Positions 1-5,520 of a stretch of DNA of 6,821 bases are shown piece by piece (the first letter of the stretch is position 1; every line of letters starts with the position of its first letter). A program made the position numbers and the translations under genes. Source of the DNA: Candidatus Aminicenantota bacterium (GTDB taxonomy: Bacteria > Acidobacteriota > Aminicenantia > Aminicenantales > JAFGBC01); assembly GCA_016933355.1 (NCBI GenBank), contig JAFGBC010000271.1:1-6821 (forward strand), read 5' to 3'. A model generated the notes under the pieces. The model searched no databases, had not been told where the DNA came from, and saw only the letters and a list, made by a program, of their open reading frames with translations.

Positions 1-64
1 ATCAGGCGGGGATGTTAAGGATAGTCCCGCGAGCCCTGCGAGCGGGGCAATCCCTCAACCTCCG
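1..64. repeat. Palindromic repeat unit, copy 1
   Basis: This is the first of two direct copies of a 64-bp unit that opens ATCAGGCGGGGA and closes GGGGCAATCCCTCAACCTCCG (in two parts here: GGGGCAATCCC and TCAACCTCCG). It matches copy 2 at 52 of 64 positions by direct comparison. It folds as a long imperfect hairpin: 24-33 pairs with 39-48 around the loop CCCTG, with a T-G wobble and a tandem G-A/A-G mismatch (31-41, 32-40). Outer pairs are GGAT 19-22 with ATCC 50-53, and GTT 14-16 with AAC 57-59. No T-tract follows, so it does not look like an intrinsic terminator. It begins at the first base of the window, so more copies may lie upstream. Family unknown; an intergenic REP-like element is the most natural reading. 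Confidence 0.8.
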
Positions 65-67
65 GCC

Positions 68-131
68 ATCAGGCGGGGACGTTCGGGATCGTCCCATGCG
101 CCTTTCGCATGGGGCAATCCCTCAACCTCCG
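68..131. repeat. Palindromic repeat unit, copy 2
   Basis: This second direct copy is separated from the first by only GCC. Its inner stem CCCATGCG (93-100) pairs perfectly with CGCATGGG (106-113) around the loop CCTTT. The stem extends through G91-C115 and T92-G114, then GGGAT 85-89 with ATCCC 117-121 after one C-A mismatch, then GTT 81-83 with AAC 124-126. Relative to copy 1, two base pairs change on both sides (G-C to A-T and C-G to T-A), and both G-A mismatches become G-C or C-G pairs. Paired changes of this kind show the fold was maintained. An internal ATG at 109 is in frame with mreB but lies within the palindrome and is not a credible start. Confidence 0.82.
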
Positions 132-167
132 CGCTCCCGCCCTTCGTTCCGTTTGCGTCCCGGTGCG

Positions 168-185
168 AATTATGCTAGTAATAGT
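168..185 (+). promoter_or_regulatory. Candidate promoter region of the mre operon
   Basis: This is the only AT-rich patch in the leader. TATGCT at 171-176 matches four of six bases of a sigma-70 -10 box, and TAGTAA at 176-181 is a weaker alternative lying 17 bp after TTGCGT (153-158). No good -35 box is visible for either. A start site around 183-188 would place the following inverted repeat at the very 5' end of the transcript. Bases 132-167 show nothing else recognisable. The call rests on composition and position only. Confidence 0.3.
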
Positions 186-206
186 CCTTGCGAATGACAG
201 GACTAT
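181..206 (+). promoter_or_regulatory. Inverted repeat sequestering the mreB ribosome binding site
   Basis: ATAGTCCT (181-188) and AGGACTAT (199-206) form a perfect 8-bp stem with a 10-base loop, ending one base before the mreB ATG at 208. The right arm contains AGGA (199-202), the only Shine-Dalgarno candidate for mreB, with a 5-base gap to the start. In RNA the stem would hide the ribosome binding site; in DNA the palindrome could instead be an operator. The inverted repeat is seen directly, and its regulatory role is inferred. Confidence 0.5.
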
Positions 207-207
207 C

Positions 208-1239
208 ATGAGCGTCTTCGACTGGTTCAAGGGCCGGCTGTTCTGCGATTTAGCCATCGACCTGGGGACGGCCAACACGCTCGTCTTCATGAAGGGCAAA
301 GGCATCATCGTCCAAGAGCCTTCGATCGTCGTCGTCAACAAGCTGACGGGGAAGGTTGAAGCCGTCGGCCAGCGGGCCAAGGAGATGCTGGGCAAGACGC
401 CGACCAACGTCCTGTCCATCCGTCCGATGAGGGACGGGGTCATCGCCGACTTCGAGATCGCCGAGAAGATGCTCGATTACTTCATCAAGCGGTCGACGAA
501 CAATCGGGGTTTCCTGCTCCGGCCCCGGATTGTCATCGGCATCCCGACCGGGATCACCCAGGTCGAGCGCCGGGCCGTCAAGGACGTCGCCATGAGGGCC
601 AAGGCCTCCGAGGTTTACCTGGTCGAGCAGCCCATGTCGGCGGCCGTCGGAGCGGACCTCCCGATCTCGGAGCCGACCGGGAACATGGTCGTCGATATCG
701 GCGGCGGGACGACGGACATCGCCGTCATCTCGCTGAACGGGATCGTCTTCAACCACTCGATCCGCGTCGCCGGCAACGAGATGGACGAGTCCATCATCCA
801 GTACCTCAAGAAGAAGTACAACCTGCTGGTCGGCGAGCGGTCGGCCGAGCAGGTCAAGATCCAGATCGGATCCGCCTATCCGCTCGACCATCCCCTGACC
901 ATGGAGATCAAAGGGCGGGACCTCCGGGAAGGCATCCCCAAGACGATCGTCGTCGACGACCAGGAGATCCGGGAAGCCCTGGAAGACGTCGTCTCGGCCA
1001 TCGTCAACGCCGTCCGGATCGCCCTGGAGAAGACGCCGCCCGAGCTCTCGGCCGATATCATCGACCACGGCGTCATCCTGACCGGAGGCGGCGCCCTCCT
1101 CAAGAACCTGGACAAGCGGATCCGCGAGGAGACTCAGCTGCCCGTCTTCGTCACCGACGACCCCCTGACCACGGTCGTGCTGGGGGCGGGTAAGATGCTG
1201 GACAACCTCGATCTTCTCAAGAAGATCGCGATGTCATAG
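208..1239 (+). CDS. mreB: Rod-shape-determining protein MreB (bacterial actin)
   Basis: MreB is a cytoplasmic actin-like ATPase that forms membrane-bound filaments and guides lateral wall synthesis by the elongasome. At 343 residues it has the usual family length. Visible motifs are a short amphipathic N-terminus (MSVFDWFKGRLF) typical of membrane attachment, the phosphate-1 loop DLGTANTLVF at 18-27, phosphate-2 DIGGGTTDIAVIS from residue 163, and the adenosine motif TGGGALL at 292-298. The C-terminal DDPLTTVVLGAGKMLDN is also typical. The start at 208 gives the conserved MreB N-terminus and has AGGA five bases upstream. In-frame ATGs at 109 and 172 would add unconserved residues encoded by the repeat and promoter region. 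One point to note: the motif usually written EEP reads EQP (140-142), with Gln141 at the position of the catalytic glutamate. It is the first gene of the operon, and its translation start sits just after the stem at 181-206. Confidence 0.98.
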   Translation: MSVFDWFKGRLFCDLAIDLGTANTLVFMKGKGIIVQEPSIVVVNKLTGKVEAVGQRAKEMLGKTPTNVLSIRPMRDGVIADFEIAEKMLDYFIKRSTNNRGFLLRPRIVIGIPTGITQVERRAVKDVAMRAKASEVYLVEQPMSAAVGADLPISEPTGNMVVDIGGGTTDIAVISLNGIVFNHSIRVAGNEMDESIIQYLKKKYNLLVGERSAEQVKIQIGSAYPLDHPLTMEIKGRDLREGIPKTIVVDDQEIREALEDVVSAIVNAVRIALEKTPPELSADIIDHGVILTGGGALLKNLDKRIREETQLPVFVTDDPLTTVVLGAGKMLDNLDLLKKIAMS

Positions 1240-1284
1240 AACGCGGGGCCCGGGACGGGGCCTCGAAAGCGGCGCAAACGCCAC
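1240..1284 (+). promoter_or_regulatory. mreB-mreC spacer with two small hairpins
   Basis: This 45-bp spacer contains GGCCC/GGGCC (1247-1251 with 1258-1262, 6-base loop) and GGCG-CAAA-CGCC (1271-1282), the latter ending two bases before the mreC ATG. No T-run follows either, so termination is unlikely. No convincing Shine-Dalgarno precedes mreC; GAAAG at 1265-1269 is weak and 15 bases away. The hairpins could lower mreC translation or shape mRNA decay between the two genes, but stems this short are common in GC-rich DNA. Confidence 0.3.
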
Positions 1285-2136
1285 ATGCCTCTCTCGCTCA
1301 ATGTCAAGAAGACCCCCTGGCTTCTTGTCGGCCTCCTGGCCGGCCAGCTGGTGCTCATCTCCTTCCAGGTTCCGGTCGGGTCCAAGACCTCCTTGTTCGA
1401 GCGGGCCCTCTTCGGCGCCCTAGCCCCGATCCAGCGCGGGCTGAGCGAGGTGACCGGCGGCGTCCGCGGGTTGTGGACCAACTACGCCTGGCTGCGGCAT
1501 GTCCAGGACCAGAACCAGAGCCTTCACCGCGAGCTGTTCGCCCTGCGCGAGGAAAACGCCTTTCTCCGCAACTGGCTTCGCGAGCTGAAGTCGGACCGGG
1601 ACATCCGCGAGGCGGCCGCGCGCTGGGCCGAAGACCTGGAGACGGCTTCGGTCATCGGGATGGACGCCTCGAACGTCTTTCGCTCGGTCGTCCTCAACCG
1701 GGGCAGCGCCCACGGCGTCGCCAAGAATATGCCGGTCCTGGACGGGGCGGGCTGCCTGGTGGGCCGGATCGTCGATCCGGTGGCGCGCCACGAAGCCCGG
1801 CTCCAGCTCATCACCGACAGTGAATGCGGCGTCAGCGTCCAGGCCGGATCGCCGCCGGCCGTGGGAATCCTGCGCGGGAGCGGGACCGGAGATTGCGAGC
1901 TCAAATACATCCTGGGCTCGGGACCCGAGCTCCAACCCGGGATGGAAATCCTGACCTCGGGTCTGGACGGGATCTATCCGGCCGGGGTGCGGGCGGGGAC
2001 GATCAGCGCCGTACAGAGGGACGCCGCGCTCTTCCAGAAAATCCAGGTCAAGCCGCATTTCGACCTGGCCGGCCTGGGCCGGGTCGCCGTCCTCAAGCGC
2101 CTCCCGCGCGGCTTTCTGTCGGAGGAGAGCCGGTGA
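1285..2136 (+). CDS. mreC: Rod-shape-determining protein MreC
   Basis: MreC is a bitopic inner-membrane protein whose periplasmic part binds and activates PBP2, linking it to MreB and MreD. The 283 residues show a short cytoplasmic tail, one membrane helix at about 12-29 (WLLVGLLAGQLVLISFQV), a coiled coil at about 70-108 rich in Leu and charged residues, and the paired beta-barrel domain from about 121 to 270. Family hallmarks include VVLNRGSAHGV (135-145), a D-GAGCLVGRIV stretch near 153-163, the LITDSECGVSV region, and EILTSGLDGIYPAGV (221-235). The ATG at 1285 is the only possible start between the mreB stop and the membrane helix, although it lacks a clear Shine-Dalgarno. The final codons for Glu-Glu-Ser double as the ribosome binding site of mreD. 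Confidence 0.96.
   Translation: MPLSLNVKKTPWLLVGLLAGQLVLISFQVPVGSKTSLFERALFGALAPIQRGLSEVTGGVRGLWTNYAWLRHVQDQNQSLHRELFALREENAFLRNWLRELKSDRDIREAAARWAEDLETASVIGMDASNVFRSVVLNRGSAHGVAKNMPVLDGAGCLVGRIVDPVARHEARLQLITDSECGVSVQAGSPPAVGILRGSGTGDCELKYILGSGPELQPGMEILTSGLDGIYPAGVRAGTISAVQRDAALFQKIQVKPHFDLAGLGRVAVLKRLPRGFLSEESR
2121..2127 (+). promoter_or_regulatory. Ribosome binding site deciding the GTG start of mreD
   Basis: GGAGGAG lies inside the last codons of mreC, five bases before the GTG at 2133. It is the strongest Shine-Dalgarno in the window. It fixes the mreD start at a GTG that overlaps the mreC stop (GTGA), instead of an ATG far upstream inside mreC. This arrangement is typical of translational coupling. 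Confidence 0.85.
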
Positions 2137-2618
2137 CGGGACGGGACCTGGTTCGGGGCGCGCTCGGCTGCCTGCTCGGGTTCGCCGTTTACACGATCCT
2201 GGGCCGGATCGCCCCGTCCGGCCTTCTCGTCTTCAACGTTTTTATCCTTGTCGTCGCCCACTTCGCCATGACGAGGGGCGAGGCGGCCGGCGCCCTGATG
2301 GGGGCCGCCTGCGGCCTGGTCCAGGACGCCTTCTCGCGGAGCGTCTTGGGCACGGCCGGCATCGCCCTGACCTTGACTGGTTTTCTGGCCGGAGTCTTCG
2401 CCCAGCGCTTCGACATGACGCCGCTCCGCCGCCTGTTTCTGTTCCTGTTCGCGGTCGCCGCCGTCGAGCTGGCCGTCTGGATGTCCCTGTCGAGCCTCAT
2501 CTACGCCCACCGCATCGATTCGGCCGGCGGCCTGCTCTTTCTCCAGCCGCTGAACACCGCGCTGTGGGGGGGGCTCATCTTCTACGCCCTTCGCCGCCTC
2601 CGGGAGAGGGCGCGCTGA
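2133..2618 (+). CDS. mreD: Rod-shape-determining protein MreD
   Basis: MreD is a small polytopic inner-membrane protein of the elongasome that partners MreC. The 161 residues match the usual family size of about 160-170. Hydrophobic segments at roughly 8-25, 29-46, 49-64, 71-91, 101-124 and 134-152 suggest five or six membrane spans. The family-typical stretch GALMGAACGLVQDAFSRSVLG (53-73; Gly-rich, ending in the QD-ending signature near 64-65) is followed by a hydrophobic helix with a Gly-Phe-Leu-Ala-Gly turn. The C-terminus RRLRERAR is a basic cytoplasmic tail. The GTG start overlaps the mreC stop by 4 bp and is supported by the GGAGGAG site upstream. An open frame extends further upstream to an ATG at 1824, but that part lies within mreC and is arginine- and proline-rich shadow sequence. 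MreD diverges fast, so identification leans partly on gene order. Confidence 0.93.
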   Translation: MTGRDLVRGALGCLLGFAVYTILGRIAPSGLLVFNVFILVVAHFAMTRGEAAGALMGAACGLVQDAFSRSVLGTAGIALTLTGFLAGVFAQRFDMTPLRRLFLFLFAVAAVELAVWMSLSSLIYAHRIDSAGGLLFLQPLNTALWGGLIFYALRRLRERAR

Positions 2619-2624
2619 TCGCCT

Positions 2625-4436
2625 ATGTCACGTCCCGACGCCGAACAAATCTACGAGGACCTGTCGGTCCTCCGCCGTCGGTCCAGGGCCGCCTTCCTGG
2701 TCGTCAAGGTCGCCTTCGTCGGCGTGCTGCTTCTCTACTGGAAGATCCAGGTCCTGGATCACGCGAAATATTGGAGCCTGGCCGAGGCCAACCGGACGCG
2801 CGAAGTCGCCCTGTCGGCCCCCCGCGGTCTGATCCTGGACCGCTCGGGCGTCAAACTGGCCGACAACACCGCGTCCTTTACGGCGTCGATCGTGCGCGAA
2901 GCGGCGCCCGACCTTGAGGTCTCGATCGGCCGCGTCGGCCTTCTGCTCGGCTTGGCCGAGGACACCCTGCGGGCACGGATCGCGCGCTTCGCATCGCTGC
3001 CGCGTTTCAAGCCGATCCCGGTCAAGGACAACCTGACCATGGAGGAGGTCTCGCGCATCGAAGCCCGCCGGGACGAATTCCCCGAGCTGTTGATCACAGC
3101 CGAGCCGAAGCGCCTCTATCCCCACGGCAGCCTGGCCGCCCACGTCCTCGGCTATCTCCAGGAGTTGACCCCGGACGAACTCCGATCCGAGCGGTTTAAG
3201 GAACGCCAAGCGGGCGACCTCGTCGGACGGAGCGGGATCGAGCGCGAATACGAGAGTCGACTGGTGGGGACCAAGGGCCGGTCCCGGGAGATCGTCGACA
3301 GCCTGGGACGGGTCCGGGGCGAGGCCGAGCGGGTCGACGCCAAACAGGGGACGAACATAACGCTGTCGCTCGACATCGAGACGCAAAAGGCGGCCGAGGC
3401 CCTCTTGAGCGGAAAAGAGGGGGCGATTGTCGTCCTCGACCCCCGCTCGGGCGAAGTCCTGGCCCTGGCCAGCTACCCGACCTTCGACCCCAATAAATTC
3501 ATCAACCGCTTCACGGTCGAAGAATGGATGTCTGTCGTGCGCAGCGTCGATTACCCCCTCGAGAATCGGGCGATCCGGGGTCAGTACAGCCCGGGCTCGA
3601 TCTTCAAGCCGGCCATGGCCATCGGCGCTCTCGAAAGCGGCCTGATCGACGAAGATAGCCGCACCACCTGCAGGGGAAAAATCGAGATCTACGGTCATCC
3701 GTTCAACTGCTGGCTGGAATCGGGCCATGGCAGCCTGGACCTCTTCGACGCCCTCCGCTATTCCTGCAACGTCTATTTCTATGCGCTCGGACGACAGATG
3801 GGGATCGAGGAGATCGCCCGGACGGCCGAAGCGCTGGGGCTGGGGCGCAAGACCGGGATCGACCTGCCCGGCGAAAAAGAGGGGCTCGTCCCTCATCCGG
3901 ACTGGAAGAGAAAGACGCATGATGCGGCCTGGTACGCGGGGGAGACGATTTCGGTGGCGATCGGCCAGGGCCCCCTTCTGGTCACGCCGCTCCAGGTCGC
4001 CGCTTATACGGCGCTCATCGCCAACCGCGGCGAGCCCGTCACGCCCCGCCTCGCGCTTTCCCTGACGGTCGGTCCGGCCCGGCTCGAAGAGACGGTCCTC
4101 AAAGGCCGCGACCGGGTCGCCGTCAAACCCTCGAGCTTCGAGAAGGTCATCGAAGGCATGTTCCGTTCGGTCAACGCGGAGGGAACGGGGAGGGCGGCCC
4201 GCGTCGCGGGGTTCGACGTCTGCGGCAAGACCGGGTCGACCCAGCTCATCAGCGCCGAGAGGGCGGAGAAGCTCAAGACGACCGTCAAGACCCACTCCTG
4301 GTTCACCGGATTCGCTCCGCGCCGCGCCCCCCGCGTCGTGGTGACCGTCCTGGTCGAGTACGGCGGCATGGGGGGAGCCGCCGCCGCGCCGTTGGCCAGG
4401 CCCCTGTTCGATCTCTACAGGTCCCGCCGTGATTGA
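2625..4436 (+). CDS. mrdA: Penicillin-binding protein 2, elongation transpeptidase
   Basis: PBP2 is a class B penicillin-binding protein that cross-links peptidoglycan during side-wall elongation, working with RodA. The 603 residues show a cytoplasmic tail, a membrane anchor at about 22-40, the RGLILDR motif (67-73) opening the pedestal/dimerisation domain, and a transpeptidase domain from about 255. All catalytic motifs are intact: SIFK with Ser325 and Lys328, SCN at 380-382, and KTGS at 535-538. Cys349, Cys362 and the GHG histidine His368 lie just before SCN in the arrangement seen in many PBP2 proteins; a metal or disulfide role here is only a possibility. The ATG at 2625 follows the mreD stop by 6 bp. 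Its nearest purine-rich site (GGGAGAGG, from 2602) is unusually far, about 15 bases, so translation may depend on coupling to mreD. No earlier in-frame start exists after the mreD stop codon. Also called pbpA or pbp2. Confidence 0.97.
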   Translation: MSRPDAEQIYEDLSVLRRRSRAAFLVVKVAFVGVLLLYWKIQVLDHAKYWSLAEANRTREVALSAPRGLILDRSGVKLADNTASFTASIVREAAPDLEVSIGRVGLLLGLAEDTLRARIARFASLPRFKPIPVKDNLTMEEVSRIEARRDEFPELLITAEPKRLYPHGSLAAHVLGYLQELTPDELRSERFKERQAGDLVGRSGIEREYESRLVGTKGRSREIVDSLGRVRGEAERVDAKQGTNITLSLDIETQKAAEALLSGKEGAIVVLDPRSGEVLALASYPTFDPNKFINRFTVEEWMSVVRSVDYPLENRAIRGQYSPGSIFKPAMAIGALESGLIDEDSRTTCRGKIEIYGHPFNCWLESGHGSLDLFDALRYSCNVYFYALGRQMGIEEIARTAEALGLGRKTGIDLPGEKEGLVPHPDWKRKTHDAAWYAGETISVAIGQGPLLVTPLQVAAYTALIANRGEPVTPRLALSLTVGPARLEETVLKGRDRVAVKPSSFEKVIEGMFRSVNAEGTGRAARVAGFDVCGKTGSTQLISAERAEKLKTTVKTHSWFTGFAPRRAPRVVVTVLVEYGGMGGAAAAPLARPLFDLYRSRRD

Positions 4437-5520
4437 CCGTCGGCATTTTCGCGAGATCGATTGGGCGCTGATCGTCCTCATGCTCCTGAACATCGCCCTG
4501 GGCGTCGCCGCCATCTCCAGCGCGTCCGAGCGAGAGGGCGCCGGCTATCAGCTGCGTCAAACGGTTTTCGCCGCGTTCGGCCTGTTCATGCTCTTCCTGA
4601 CCCTGCTGGTCGACTACAAGACGCTGATGACGTTCGCCTTCCCCCTGTATGGCCTGGTCGTCCTCGTCCTGACGGCGATGATCCCCTTCGCCAAGCTCAT
4701 TGCCGGCACGAAGTCCTGGATCCGTCTGCCCCATATCCAGATCCAGCCATCCGAGATCCTGAAGGTCGTCCTGATCCTGATGCTGGCCCAGCTCTTCGCC
4801 GGCACCCGGCGGGCGTTCATCACGAGGCGGACGGCCCTGGCGGGCTCGGGGTTGGTCTTCGTCCCGTTCATCCTGGTCGCGCTTCAGCCCGACCTGGCGA
4901 CGGCCGTTTGCTATCTTCCCATCCTGGCCGCGGCCCTGATTCTGGCCGGGTTGACCCGGAAGACCCTCGCGCTGATCGTGATCGCGGCCGTCCTCCTCGG
5001 AATCGTCGCCTGGAATTTCGGGCTCAGGGACTATCAGAAGAAACGGGTCATGACGCTCCTCTTCCCGGGACAGGATCCTCAGGGAGCGGGCTATCACGTC
5101 ATGCAGTCCAAGATCGCGATCGGGGCGGGCGGGATGTTCGGCAAGGGATTCGGCAAGGGCAGCCAGAGCCAGCTTCGTTTCCTCCCGGCCCGCCACACCG
5201 ATTTCGTGTTTTCCGTCATCGGCGAGGAATTCGGGTTTGCCGGAATCTTGGCCGCCCTGGGGCTCTATTTCCTTCTGCTGGCCCGCCTGTTCCAGGCGGT
5301 CGGACAATCGCGGGACAGGGCCGGCGTTTACATCGTCTTCATGGTCGTCTGTCTGATCGCCTTCCAGTTCCTGGTCAATATCCTCATGATCATCGGGGCC
5401 CTGCCCATTGCCGGCATCCCCCTGCCGTTCCTGAGCTACGGCGGGTCCTCCCTGCTCGCCAACGTCTTAGCCGTAGGCCTGGTCCTCAACGTCAAGATGA
5501 GGCGTTTTGCCAATGTCTGA
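4429..5520 (+). CDS. rodA: Peptidoglycan glycosyltransferase RodA (SEDS family)
   Basis: RodA polymerises lipid II into glycan strands in the inner membrane and forms a complex with PBP2. The 363 residues are close to the usual length of about 370 and contain about ten hydrophobic spans. Family marks are QPSE (106-109) after a Trp-containing loop, the periplasmic loop ending RHTDFVFSVIGEE with the predicted catalytic Asp258, and the C-terminal SEDS signature from Asn317 through GIPLPFLSYGGSS (329-341). The GTG at 4429 is chosen because it sits 7 bases after AGG (4419-4421) and gives the normal N-terminus leading into the first span (DWALIVLMLLNIALG). It overlaps the end of mrdA by 8 bp, which suggests coupled synthesis of the polymerase and transpeptidase pair. 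FtsW is the main alternative within the family, but the position directly after PBP2 in an mre operon argues for RodA. Also called mrdB. Confidence 0.97.
   Translation: MIDRRHFREIDWALIVLMLLNIALGVAAISSASEREGAGYQLRQTVFAAFGLFMLFLTLLVDYKTLMTFAFPLYGLVVLVLTAMIPFAKLIAGTKSWIRLPHIQIQPSEILKVVLILMLAQLFAGTRRAFITRRTALAGSGLVFVPFILVALQPDLATAVCYLPILAAALILAGLTRKTLALIVIAAVLLGIVAWNFGLRDYQKKRVMTLLFPGQDPQGAGYHVMQSKIAIGAGGMFGKGFGKGSQSQLRFLPARHTDFVFSVIGEEFGFAGILAALGLYFLLLARLFQAVGQSRDRAGVYIVFMVVCLIAFQFLVNILMIIGALPIAGIPLPFLSYGGSSLLANVLAVGLVLNVKMRRFANV

Noticed and set aside
26..54. Intrinsic terminator of an upstream gene formed by the repeat hairpins
   Set aside because: The stems are strong but are followed by CAATCCCTCAACC and not by a run of T, and the same unit occurs twice in tandem.
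1..131. CRISPR array
   Set aside because: The units are 64 bp and palindromic, with only 3 bp between them and 12 differences, unlike short identical repeats separated by unique spacers.
12..197. Small + strand frame through the upstream repeats
   Set aside because: It runs through both palindromes and the promoter patch, and its residues simply translate the repeat. No ribosome binding site is seen.
250..1068. Long open frame on the - strand across mreB
   Set aside because: Its product is rich in Asp, Arg and Gly with no family character. It mirrors codon bias of the GC-rich mreB gene, which has unmistakable actin-family motifs.
1237..1287. mreB and mreC share a reading frame with no stop in the spacer, as do mreD and mrdA; possible stop-codon readthrough fusions
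   Set aside because: Sharing a frame is expected by chance in one third of gene pairs, and 15 stop-free codons are ordinary at this GC content. No recoding signal is visible at either stop.
2628..4514. 628-codon open frame on the - strand opposite mrdA
   Set aside because: Despite its length it is a GC-bias shadow: low-complexity composition and no recognisable domain, opposite a gene with all transpeptidase motifs intact.
4303..5307. 334-codon - strand frame opposite rodA
   Set aside because: Highly charged, Gln/Glu/Asp-rich shadow of a membrane-protein gene, with no start context or family signature.
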